Below, piece after piece: positions 1-7,803 of a DNA stretch of 64,000 bases (position 1 is its first letter; each line of letters starts with the position of its first letter). This DNA is from an uncultured Bacteroidales bacterium (GTDB lineage Bacteria; Bacteroidota; Bacteroidia; Bacteroidales; Paludibacteraceae). Position numbers and translations under genes: made by a program. The notes under the pieces were generated by a model. That model did not search any database. It had not been told where the DNA came from and saw only the letters and a list, made by a program, of their open reading frames with translations. The stretch covers positions 1-64,000 of the forward strand of contig CACZZL010000004.1 in assembly GCA_902785605.1 (NCBI GenBank), given 5' to 3'.

Positions 1-1
1 C

Positions 2-223
2 CACCACGTTATGAAAGCGCGCGGCATAAAAGACGAGACACTCGATACCATCCGCGAATGCGGCATTGACCTCAACCACTGGCTCGAAGGCTTCCGCGAC
101 ACGGAGACTTCCGTTCGCAAGACCGTCAAGACCATTCAGACCCATCCGCTCATTCCCAAGGATATCACCGTCCGCGGTTTTATCATCGACTCCGTTACAG
201 GAGAATTACAAGAGATAAAATAA
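2..223 (+). CDS. Beta-class carbonic anhydrase, C-terminal fragment
   Basis: The gene enters from the left edge, so only about the last 73 residues are visible. The stretch with HHVMKARGI, an HWLEGF segment, TIQTHPLIP and the ending VRGFIIDSVTGELQEI resembles the C-terminus of small beta-carbonic anhydrases (CO2 hydration, zinc enzyme). The zinc-binding Cys/His residues would lie upstream and cannot be checked. An ATG at 11 is internal to the longer frame. The next gene starts 4 nt after the stop, so the two are probably co-transcribed. The family call rests on tail resemblance only. Confidence 0.7.
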   Translation, partial: HHVMKARGIKDETLDTIRECGIDLNHWLEGFRDTETSVRKTVKTIQTHPLIPKDITVRGFIIDSVTGELQEIK

Positions 224-227
224 CTAT

Positions 228-908
228 ATGAAAATTATTTTAACTGGAGCCACAGGTTATGTGGGCGAAGGCGTGATGCTCGAACTGCTGCGCACGCCGC
301 AAGTAGAGAAAGTGCTGTCGGTCGGTCGCCGGTCGGTAAGGATTGACGACTATCCCTTGACCGAATCCGAAAAAGCCAAACTCGAAGAGTATATCATTCC
401 CGATTTCATGGATCTCAAAGCCGGAGACAAGCATTTTGAGGGCTATGATGCTGTCTATTTCATTGCCGGTATCACCTCTATCGGTACGCCGGAGAATGTC
501 TATCGACGTATCTCGTACGACATCCCGACGCATTTCGCAGATATCATGCCGAACAAAGCGCAAATGACCTATATCTACCTCAGTGGCGCAGGCACAGACC
601 CCAACGGCAAACAATGGTGGATGCCAATCAAGGGTGCCACGGAGCAGTATATCAACACGCTCGGTTTCAAGCACGCTTTTGCGTACCGACCGGCATTGAT
701 GCGCTGGGCCAAAGGACAGCGTGGCACCAAGATGCAGAAGATGCAGTACGCCTATATCTGTTTCTATCCGCTCATGCGTCTCTGCGGTCTTGCCAACAAT
801 ATGACCGAAGTGGCGCACTCCATGCTCGCCTGTACTCGCGACGGATACAAACAATTTGTCATTAACCCGAGGGATATAACGAAACTGGCATACCAAAAGA
901 CAATATAA
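228..908 (+). CDS. NAD(P)-binding SDR-type epimerase/dehydratase-like protein
   Basis: A 226-residue cytosolic protein with the Rossmann motif GATGYVG at residues 7-13, the dinucleotide-binding site of extended/atypical short-chain dehydrogenases. A YLSGAG strand lies near residue 117. The usual YxxxK pair is not evident, although a WWMPIKGATEQY segment sits where the active-site helix is expected, so it may be an atypical SDR of the NAD-epimerase type. Substrate unknown. It follows the carbonic anhydrase by 4 nt. Nothing else recognisable lies between its stop and the tRNA terminator at 1014. Confidence 0.75.
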   Translation: MKIILTGATGYVGEGVMLELLRTPQVEKVLSVGRRSVRIDDYPLTESEKAKLEEYIIPDFMDLKAGDKHFEGYDAVYFIAGITSIGTPENVYRRISYDIPTHFADIMPNKAQMTYIYLSGAGTDPNGKQWWMPIKGATEQYINTLGFKHAFAYRPALMRWAKGQRGTKMQKMQYAYICFYPLMRLCGLANNMTEVAHSMLACTRDGYKQFVINPRDITKLAYQKTI

Positions 909-1013
909 TAACTTCAAATATCTTACGCGAGAAATATAACTTTACCAAATATCAAGGTAGCTAAGGGAAACACTCAAGCGGGGCTATCACATGACGAGAA
1001 TATAAATAACACA

Positions 1014-1041
1014 AAAAAGACACCCTAATGGATGTCTTTTT
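1014..1041 (-). terminator. Rho-independent terminator of tRNA-Asp
   Basis: On the minus strand AAAAAGACA pairs with TGTCTTTTT around a 10-nt loop, ending in a T run. It lies 1 nt from the tRNA 3' end, so the tRNA transcript should stop here. Confidence 0.8.
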
Positions 1042-1042
1042 G

Positions 1043-1116
1043 CGGTGCGGACGAGACTCGAACTCGCGACCTACGGCGTGACAGGCCGGTATTCTAACCA
1101 ACTGAACTACCGCACC
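1043..1116 (-). tRNA. tRNA-Asp (anticodon GTC)
   Basis: The minus strand folds as a tRNA. The acceptor stem is GGTGCGG/CCGCACC, the D-arm contains AGTTCAGTTGGTTAGA, and the anticodon stem CGGC/GCCG encloses the loop CTGTCAC with anticodon GTC. The T-arm contains GGTTCGAGTC-type sequence (GAGTTCGAGTC). The discriminator base is G, as expected for tRNA-Asp. The 3' CCA is not encoded and would be added after transcription. A promoter about 150 nt upstream and an immediate terminator suggest a single-tRNA transcript. Confidence 0.95.
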
Positions 1117-1262
1117 TCGTCGAAAGCGGCAATCCATGACTTCGTTGCGATGCAACTCGTGTAATGGTTGCGCTTCCTCCTCTTCGATTTCGAAAGTAAA
1201 CTTTCTCATCGATTCCCTTACGGGTGCTTTGTTAAAGATCACTCTTCTTTCAAAAGCGGGTG

Positions 1263-1294
1263 CAAAGGTACTGCTTTTTTTTGATATGACCAAA
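1263..1294 (-). promoter_or_regulatory. Bacteroidota-type promoter for tRNA-Asp
   Basis: Reading the minus strand, TTTG (1291-1294) is followed after exactly 20 nt by TACCTTTG (1263-1270), the -33/-7 form of Bacteroidota sigma-70. The tRNA begins about 147 nt downstream, so the transcript has a long 5' leader that RNase P would remove. Confidence 0.75.
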
Positions 1295-1344
1295 TTTTTT
1301 GGCAAAAAAATGCACTTACACCCTCATTTTTTTTATAAAGAGAC

Positions 1345-1374
1345 GAAAAAGAGGCCCTTTTGAGCCTCTTTTTC
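1345..1374. terminator. Terminator downstream of the RND efflux operon
   Basis: A perfect 11-bp stem (GAAAAAGAGGC with GCCTCTTTTTC) around an 8-nt loop is flanked by A and T runs, so it can work on both strands. It lies 22 nt beyond the stop of the minus-strand efflux gene. Confidence 0.85.
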
Positions 1375-1396
1375 TAATTTTTGAGATTGTTTGTTG

Positions 1397-4300
1397 TTAT
1401 TTAGTAGCACCCCCGAGGGCGATATAGAGGTCGATGAGACTGATCAGTCCGTTGTATCTATTCGTCATATCGGCGAGTTGCGCGTTGAGGTAATTCTCCT
1501 GCGCAGTAAGTACTTCCAAGTAAGATGCCTTGCCTTTTTTCATCAACTCACAGGTTCCCTGATAGGACTCGCTTTGCGTCGTGAGAAGGCGTTGATAAAG
1601 GCTATCCTGTACTTGGGCACTCTGGCAACGGAAAATAGCGTCATTGACTTCGCTTCCTGCTTTGAGCATGGTCTCCACGTACCGGTTAGCCGCTTCCTCC
1701 TGCTGCAACTTGGCAATCTTGAGGTTGGCTTTCAGTTTGCCGCCGGCAAAGATCGGTTGCGAGAGGCTCAGCGCTGCATTCATCAGTAACTGACCGGGGT
1801 TCGCAACGATACCGCCGTTATTGGTCCATCCGATCAGTCCGGACAAGGAAAGTGCCGGACAGAATGCCGCTTTTGCCATGTTCGTCTGATAGAAAGCCGC
1901 TGCTACGTTCCGTTCCGCCGCACGGACATCCGCACGGTTGCTGAGCCGGGAAGCCGGAACAGGTTCGAGTGTCCATGGAGTAAACGTATAACTGGACCAC
2001 GGCGAACGGGCAATCGTTTGGGGCTCCTCATTGAGCAGCAGGCACATAGAGAGTTCCAACGAGTGGATCTGCTCCAAGAGCTGCTTGCGCTGTATCTGCA
2101 CATTAATGAGCGAAGCTTCCATCTGACCGATAGAAGGTGAATAAGCCTGTCCGTTCTTAACCAAAACGCGCTGAATCTCCAGTACTCGCTGCCAGATCAC
2201 TTCGGTACTGTCAAGGATTACTCCCTGGTAATCCAACAACTGCAGCTGCGTGTACATACGAGCAACCGTAGCAACGAGGTTCGCATGAGCTGCTGCGCGG
2301 TTATCCTCCGCTTGTTCACGAAGTACTTGAGCCTGACGCTTTCTGTTGGTGATGGTTCCGAAGCCTTCCCCTCCCCAGTTGAGAGAGAGTGGTACTTGAT
2401 AAGTCAGAGTAGCCCCTGACGTACCCGCATCTGGCGTATATGTGCCCATAACACCCACGTTTGCCGGCGAGATAGCCAAGGTCGGCAGGAAGCCTAACTT
2501 AGTGGCTCTGAGCCGTGCGTCCGCTTCCTGAATAGCCAGTTTGCGCGAACGATAATCCACGTTGTTCTCCAGCGCCTTGCGGATATGTCCCTGCAGGATC
2601 GGGTCGGTGATATAGGTCTGCCAATTCTCCTCACTCACCGCCGTAATCAAACTGTCTTGCGGTGCTGGCTGCGCAGGTTCGAATTTCTTGAAGATACCGC
2701 AGGAAGAGAGGGTCATAGTGCTGGCAATCAACACAATGATGATTGATGATTTATTATTGATGATTGATGATTTTTTCTCTTCTTCGACGGGTTCGGGGGT
2801 TCCTTGGAAGCGCTCGTGGAGTTTCTGGAATATAATATAGAACGCGGGGACGACGAATACGAGCGCGAGCGTTCCGACTGCCATACCACCTGTCACACCG
2901 ATTGCCAAAGCCCGGTTACCGTTTGCTCCGGCTCCTCCTTCTATGATCAACGGAATCATACCTGCAATCATCGTCACAACGGTCATCAGAATAGGACGCA
3001 AACGATCCTCGCAGGCACCTAGCGCCGCCTCAATGATAGGCATACCCTGTTTGCGTTTCTCAACAGCGAACTCGGTAATCAGAATAGCCGTCTTCGCGAG
3101 CAGACCGATCAACATGATCACACCGGTCTGGAGGTAGATATTATTCTCCTGACCGCAGAGCCAAGAGAAAGCGAACGAACCCATCAGACCGAAAGGCACA
3201 GACAGCAGGACTGCCAGCGGAATGAAGAATGACTCATACAACGAAGCCAAAATCAGATAAATCAACAAGATACAAACGAGGTAGATGAGGGCGGTAAGGT
3301 TAGATTTGCTATTTGCCTGCAACTCGCGGCTCATACCTCCGTACTCGAACGTATAGCCCGTCGGCAGATGTGTCTTTGCTACCTCTTCTATCACTTTCTG
3401 CACATTACTCTCGCTGTAACCGGTGCTCGGTTGCACGGAGCAAGCGATCGACTGATAGAGGTTGAAGCGTTTCTGTGTAGCCGAACCGACAGCCGGCGTA
3501 AGCGTCACAAACTGCGCGATAGGCGCCATCTCGTCGCCTATCTTGACGAAGATATTATTCAGCGACGAAGGATCCAGACGATATTCCGGCGCAGCGCCCG
3601 CCATGACACGATAGACCTTGCCATACTGGTTGAAGTTACTGATATACGCACTACCGCAGTATGCACCGAGCGTGTTCAGAACTACATCCGGGGAGATACC
3701 GGCTCGGTCACACTGCGTAGCATTGACATCGACCTTGTATTTAGGGAAGGACTCGCTGTAGAGCGACATTGCCATCTGCACCTCGGGGTGTTTCTGAAGC
3801 TCAGCGAGGAAGTTATTCACAATATCGTTGAACTGCGACATGTCACCTCCTTGCAGGTCCTCCATCTGGAGATCGATTGCGTTACTATTACCATAACCGG
3901 GAATCTGCGGCATCTGGAACGGAATGACTTGTGCGTCTTTGATATCCTCGCAAGAGAGGTACAGTTTCGCCATCACATAATCGATATAATGCTCGATTCC
4001 CTTACGCTGATCCCAAGGTTTGAGGCGGACGACAAGCGTACCATAGCTCACACCGGTACCGGAGATCAGACCGAAACCGGAGATCTTGGCATAACTCTCC
4101 ACTTCTTCGAGCCGCAGCACGTGTTCCTCTACCTGCGCCATGATCTTATCGGTCTCCACGAGCGGCGAACCGGCTGGAGCTGTGACATCCACCATGATCA
4201 CACCTTGGTCCTCCTGCGGCACAAGTCCGGAAGGCAAAGCACGCATAGCGAGCACCATCGCTACTGCTGCAGCAATGAGCCAAATCCACGCACGATGAGG

Positions 4301-5911
4301 TTTCTGAAGGAACTTAGCCACGCCGTTCTTGTATTTGCCTAAGATAGCGTTATAACCGGCGTCGTACGCTTCTTTCACATATTGTGCGAAGCTTTTCTTT
4401 CCATTCGTCTCTTCTTTCTTAGGCTTGAAAAGGACAGCCGTCAGCGCCGGACAGAGGGTCAGCGCCGAGAGGCAACTGAGTCCCACCGAACTGGCGATCG
4501 TGATACCAAACTGCGTGAAGAACGTACCGCTCGTGCCGGGCATGAAGGTCACGGGGATAAAGACTGCCATGAAGACCAGCGTACAACTGATGACTGCTAC
4601 TGTCACCTCGCTCATGGCGTCTTTCGTAGCCTTGTAAGCCGAGGTATAACCGCTCTCCATCTTCGCCATCACCGCCTCGACGACGACGATGGCATCATCG
4701 ACGACCGTACCGATCGCCAGCACGAGGGCGAAGAGCGTAAGGATATTCAAGGAGAATCCCGCTACTTTCACCACGGCAAACGTACCTAACAGCGATACGA
4801 TGATCGAGATCGACGGAATGAGGGTTGCCTTGAAGTTCTGCAGGAAGAAATACACCACCAGGATGACCAGCAGGATTGCGATGATGAGGGTCTCTACCAC
4901 GTTATGAATAGCTGCATAGAGGAAGTCATCAGAAGTCTGCAAGATTGTGAACTCCAAACCAGCCGGCATGGTCTGTTTAATCTGGTCATAAAGTTCATTA
5001 ATCGCCGCATTGACCTGCGTAGCGTTCGCCCCCGGAGCCTGGTTGATGATGAATGCCACACCGGGTTTGCCGTCCACGCGCGAGGAGAAGCTATAGTTCA
5101 GTGCGCCTAACTCCACGTCCGCTACGTCCCGCAGATGCAGCACATTACCGTTCGAGGTACGCAGAACGATTGACTCGAACTCTTCTATGGATTGAAGACG
5201 ACCTTTGTACTCCAAATTATATTGGTATGTGTTGCCGCTCTGCTCGCCAAGAGCACCGGTAGCCGCCACCATGTTCTGGTTACCGATGGCAGCGAAGATA
5301 TCATTCGGTTCCAACCCATATTGCGCCATCACATCCGGCTTCATCCATATACGCAAGGAATAGGTGTTTCCCAACAACTGCACCGCGCCGACACCCGTCA
5401 CACGCAAGAGACGAGGTTTGACGTTGATGTCGATATAGTTGGCAATGAAGTCCATGTCGAATTTCCCGTCACGGCTGACGAGCGCAGCGATTTGCAGGAT
5501 ATTATTCTGCCGTTTCTCGACCTTTACGCCCACTCGGGTCACCTCCTGCGGAAGTAACCCCAAAGCCGCTGACACACGGTTCTGTACATTGACCGCCGCC
5601 ATGTCCGGGTCGGTTCCCTGCTTGAAATAGACGTTGATATTGACATCACCGGTAGCCGAAGCCTCGGAGGTCATGTACGCCATGTTCTCCACACCGTTCA
5701 CCGCCTCCTCGATAGGCATCACCACGGATTTCATGACCGTGTTGGCATCCGCGCCGGAATAAGAGGTGGAGATCATCACCGTCGGCGGCGCAATGTCCGG
5801 ATATTGTTCTATAGGCAGTGTCTTGAGGCATATAAAGCCCACCAAAGCGATCAGCAGCGATATACACACCGCCATCACTTTTCGATCTACGAATATATTA
5901 CCTTTAGCCAT
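1397..5911 (-). CDS. RND multidrug efflux pump fused to outer-membrane efflux channel
   Basis: A single open frame of 1504 codons encodes two proteins that are normally separate. Residues 1 to about 1045 are an AcrB/MexB-type HAE1 RND transporter: an N-terminal membrane segment, the PxxAPPTV stretch of the porter domain, the paired Asp in VVDDAIVVVE (proton relay) and a second membrane block ending near 'FYIIFQKLHERF'. Residues about 1047-1070 form a basic-then-hydrophobic segment ending in an LSSC lipobox (Cys1071), exactly like a lipoprotein signal peptide that has lost its ATG. Residues 1071-1504 match an OprM/NodT-type outer-membrane factor. The junction is encoded by a five-unit 7-bp array (2738-2772). 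The adaptor gene lies upstream in the same operon. Either a genuine polyprotein, perhaps cut at the internal lipobox, or a base-level assembly error that removed a stop/start. Confidence 0.9.
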   Translation of the reverse strand: MAKGNIFVDRKVMAVCISLLIALVGFICLKTLPIEQYPDIAPPTVMISTSYSGADANTVMKSVVMPIEEAVNGVENMAYMTSEASATGDVNINVYFKQGTDPDMAAVNVQNRVSAALGLLPQEVTRVGVKVEKRQNNILQIAALVSRDGKFDMDFIANYIDINVKPRLLRVTGVGAVQLLGNTYSLRIWMKPDVMAQYGLEPNDIFAAIGNQNMVAATGALGEQSGNTYQYNLEYKGRLQSIEEFESIVLRTSNGNVLHLRDVADVELGALNYSFSSRVDGKPGVAFIINQAPGANATQVNAAINELYDQIKQTMPAGLEFTILQTSDDFLYAAIHNVVETLIIAILLVILVVYFFLQNFKATLIPSISIIVSLLGTFAVVKVAGFSLNILTLFALVLAIGTVVDDAIVVVEAVMAKMESGYTSAYKATKDAMSEVTVAVISCTLVFMAVFIPVTFMPGTSGTFFTQFGITIASSVGLSCLSALTLCPALTAVLFKPKKEETNGKKSFAQYVKEAYDAGYNAILGKYKNGVAKFLQKPHRAWIWLIAAAVAMVLAMRALPSGLVPQEDQGVIMVDVTAPAGSPLVETDKIMAQVEEHVLRLEEVESYAKISGFGLISGTGVSYGTLVVRLKPWDQRKGIEHYIDYVMAKLYLSCEDIKDAQVIPFQMPQIPGYGNSNAIDLQMEDLQGGDMSQFNDIVNNFLAELQKHPEVQMAMSLYSESFPKYKVDVNATQCDRAGISPDVVLNTLGAYCGSAYISNFNQYGKVYRVMAGAAPEYRLDPSSLNNIFVKIGDEMAPIAQFVTLTPAVGSATQKRFNLYQSIACSVQPSTGYSESNVQKVIEEVAKTHLPTGYTFEYGGMSRELQANSKSNLTALIYLVCILLIYLILASLYESFFIPLAVLLSVPFGLMGSFAFSWLCGQENNIYLQTGVIMLIGLLAKTAILITEFAVEKRKQGMPIIEAALGACEDRLRPILMTVVTMIAGMIPLIIEGGAGANGNRALAIGVTGGMAVGTLALVFVVPAFYIIFQKLHERFQGTPEPVEEEKKSSIINNKSSIIIVLIASTMTLSSCGIFKKFEPAQPAPQDSLITAVSEENWQTYITDPILQGHIRKALENNVDYRSRKLAIQEADARLRATKLGFLPTLAISPANVGVMGTYTPDAGTSGATLTYQVPLSLNWGGEGFGTITNRKRQAQVLREQAEDNRAAAHANLVATVARMYTQLQLLDYQGVILDSTEVIWQRVLEIQRVLVKNGQAYSPSIGQMEASLINVQIQRKQLLEQIHSLELSMCLLLNEEPQTIARSPWSSYTFTPWTLEPVPASRLSNRADVRAAERNVAAAFYQTNMAKAAFCPALSLSGLIGWTNNGGIVANPGQLLMNAALSLSQPIFAGGKLKANLKIAKLQQEEAANRYVETMLKAGSEVNDAIFRCQSAQVQDSLYQRLLTTQSESYQGTCELMKKGKASYLEVLTAQENYLNAQLADMTNRYNGLISLIDLYIALGGATK
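2738..2772. repeat. Five-unit heptamer array inside the RND-channel fusion junction
   Basis: Five consecutive 7-bp units: gatgatt four times and tattatt once in the middle. Read on the minus strand it encodes the SSIINNKSSII part of the linker and the start of the embedded signal peptide. Confidence 0.9.
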
Positions 5912-5927
5912 AAATCTCTAATTCAAA

Positions 5928-7013
5928 TTAAAACAACACCTGTTGTCCCTCGTGAACGTTTGCTGCTCCTTTGGCTACGATGGTTTCACCCACTTCGGCG
6001 CCGGAGAGGATGGCGGCACGTACGCCGTCGCCCAGTTCGTCTATCTCGACGATAGCGCTGGTAGCGAGGCTGTCTGCGCCCACTTTATAGACCAGCGCTT
6101 TGTCCTGAATACGCACGATAGCGGTGAGGGGCACTAACATCACATTCTCCCACTCGACAGGCATCACAACGGATCCTTGCATACCGGAGAAGAGTTCGCT
6201 TTCCGGATTGGGGAAGGTGACATAGCAGGTCACGGAACCGGTTTGCTGGTCCACCATACCGGAGAGGCTGGTGATGCGGCCTTTGTGCTTGTACTCGCTG
6301 CCGTCTTTGAAACGGAAAGTGAGCGGCGGAGCGATTTTTACCACTTCGTTCAGCGAACCTAATTCGCTGACCATGGCGTGTACCTGGCTCTCCGTAATGG
6401 AGAAGCTGGCTTCCATCTCGCTCACTCCGGCTACGCGGGTGAGCATCATTCCTTCGGAGATCACGTCGCCGACACGCGGAAGGACATTGCCCACCAAGCC
6501 GTTCACGGGACTCTTGATCGTGCAATAATCCAACTGCAGCTCGGCGTCACGGACAGCCGCCATGGCTTGTGCCACTTGTGCCTCTGCGGACTGAAGGTTA
6601 TTCAGACTTTTGCGCAGGAGGTAATCGCTGATGATACCTTTGTCTGCCAACTCTTTGTTGCTCTCCGCCTCTAATTTGGCGTTCTCGCGGTTGGCAATCG
6701 CGGTTTGCAGATCGGCTTTGGCATGTACCAAGGCGTTCTCGGCTCTACGGCTGTCAATGAGGAAAAGGACATCGCCTTTCTTCACCCGCTGACCGTCTTT
6801 CACGCAGATCGCATCCAAGGTTCCTGTACTACGCGAGACGATGGACACATCGCCTTTACCGCGGATGGCGGCGCTCCAACTCATCGGCGCCGTCACCGTC
6901 TGACGACTCAAAGTAAGCGTCTCAAAACTGGTGTGCTGCTCTTCGGGCAACTTGATACAGCTCGCCAGAACTGCGGCGGCTGCCAACAAAATAGAGAAAT
7001 GTTTTACTTTCAT
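5928..7013 (-). CDS. RND efflux periplasmic adaptor lipoprotein (MFP)
   Basis: A membrane fusion protein of 361 residues that would bridge the RND pump and the outer-membrane channel. The chosen start gives MKVKHFSILLAAAAVLASC, a lipoprotein signal with lipobox LASC. A start 57 nt further upstream would place extra residues before this signal. It has the biotinyl-lipoyl half-motifs (KDGQRVKKGDVLF and IKSPVNGLVGNV), a coiled-coil hairpin between them, and a beta-barrel/membrane-proximal C-terminus. It is the first gene of the operon, 16 nt from the pump. Its promoter is at 7048-7079. Confidence 0.92.
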   Translation of the reverse strand: MKVKHFSILLAAAAVLASCIKLPEEQHTSFETLTLSRQTVTAPMSWSAAIRGKGDVSIVSRSTGTLDAICVKDGQRVKKGDVLFLIDSRRAENALVHAKADLQTAIANRENAKLEAESNKELADKGIISDYLLRKSLNNLQSAEAQVAQAMAAVRDAELQLDYCTIKSPVNGLVGNVLPRVGDVISEGMMLTRVAGVSEMEASFSITESQVHAMVSELGSLNEVVKIAPPLTFRFKDGSEYKHKGRITSLSGMVDQQTGSVTCYVTFPNPESELFSGMQGSVVMPVEWENVMLVPLTAIVRIQDKALVYKVGADSLATSAIVEIDELGDGVRAAILSGAEVGETIVAKGAANVHEGQQVLF

Positions 7014-7047
7014 ATGTGTTTGTATTGATAAATAACTAATTTGCGTG

Positions 7048-7079
7048 CAAAGGTAGTGAATTTTTTGCATATATGCAAA
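7048..7079 (-). promoter_or_regulatory. Promoter of the RND efflux operon
   Basis: On the minus strand TTTG (7076-7079), a 20-nt gap and TACCTTTG (7048-7055). The adaptor start codon is about 35 nt downstream. Confidence 0.8.
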
Positions 7080-7107
7080 TATTTTCCGATTTTTAATAAA
7101 AAACGAT

Positions 7108-7126
7108 GTCCGAATTCAATTCGGAC
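7108..7126. promoter_or_regulatory. 19-bp palindrome, copy 1
   Basis: GTCCGAAT-tca-ATTCGGAC is a perfect dyad with 8-bp arms (9 with the central T/A). It lies between the divergent promoters of the efflux operon and dtd. The same arms recur at 53465-53483 with another centre. It is suggestive of an operator, but no regulator is visible. Confidence 0.55.
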
Positions 7127-7218
7127 GCAATGGACGAAGAAAAAAGGCGGTGTTTGTTTTGACATGACCAGATTTTTTCGCATTTTTTTTGCCAAAAAGT
7201 GTATTTTCTGCATTTTTT

Positions 7219-7250
7219 CTTGGTGATTTCGCATATTTTTAGTAATTTTG
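7219..7250 (+). promoter_or_regulatory. Promoter of dtd
   Basis: CTTG (7219-7222), a 20-nt gap and TAATTTTG (7243-7250). The dtd ATG is only 8 nt beyond the -7 element, so the transcript would have almost no 5' leader. Confidence 0.7.
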
Positions 7251-7258
7251 CAGTCGAA

Positions 7259-7708
7259 ATGAGAGCTATTATACAACGATGTTCGCGTGCGGAGGTGCGC
7301 ATAGACGGCGCGGTAGTGGGATCTATCGGCCGCGGATTTATGATTTTGGTCGGTGTCACGGACGGCGATACGCGTGCGCAGGCGGACCTGTTAGCTAAGA
7401 AGATCGCGCAGATGCGCGTGTTTGAAGACGCGGAAGGGAAGATGAACCTTGCGCTCAAAGAGGTGGACGGTGCCATACTGTCCATTTCGCAGTTCACGCT
7501 CTATGCCGATTGCAAGAAGGGAAATCGACCGTCTTTCATCAAAGCGGCACGACCCGAGACCGCAGCGCCTTTGTACGACTACCTCAACGACGTGCTCCGT
7601 ACGCAGTACGGACTGCACGTGGAGACCGGACAGTTCGGCGCGGACATGAAGGTCGATTTCATCAATGACGGCCCCGTGACGATCTTTCTGGACACGGCAG
7701 AGCTGTAA
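7259..7708 (+). CDS. dtd: D-aminoacyl-tRNA deacylase
   Basis: A cytosolic 149-residue protein of the DTD family that frees D-amino acids (classically D-Tyr) from mischarged tRNA. It shows the family start MRAIIQRCSRAEV, the catalytic-loop motif SQFTLYAD near residue 79 and the C-terminal cross-subunit motif NDGPVTIFL (usually NxGPVT). The full family length is present. The ATG at 7259 is preferred because it gives the conserved N-terminus; an upstream in-frame ATG at 7199 lies before the promoter. It is transcribed divergently from the efflux operon. Confidence 0.95.
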   Translation: MRAIIQRCSRAEVRIDGAVVGSIGRGFMILVGVTDGDTRAQADLLAKKIAQMRVFEDAEGKMNLALKEVDGAILSISQFTLYADCKKGNRPSFIKAARPETAAPLYDYLNDVLRTQYGLHVETGQFGADMKVDFINDGPVTIFLDTAEL

Positions 7709-7732
7709 AATTGTCGAAAATAATGGCATATG

Positions 7733-7764
7733 CTTGCATATGTCATTTTTTTTTTGTACCTTTG
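7733..7764 (+). promoter_or_regulatory. Promoter of the MacAB-TolC-like operon
   Basis: CTTG (7733-7736), a 20-nt gap and TACCTTTG (7757-7764). It lies 25 nt after the dtd stop and 40 nt before the chosen start of the channel gene. Confidence 0.75.
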
Positions 7765-7803
7765 CAGCCGCAAAGGTTTTTAGAACGTATGAATCGATTT
7801 GCT

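Noticed and set aside
961-1209. A minus-strand frame starting MRKFTFEIEEEE and running through the tRNA-Asp gene
   Set aside because: It reads straight across the tRNA and its terminator. The first 30 residues might be translated from the tRNA leader, but nothing supports a protein.
3368-4342. A 324-codon frame antisense to the RND pump gene
   Set aside because: Rich in His/Arg, with no family resemblance. It is a shadow of the opposite-strand codon pattern.
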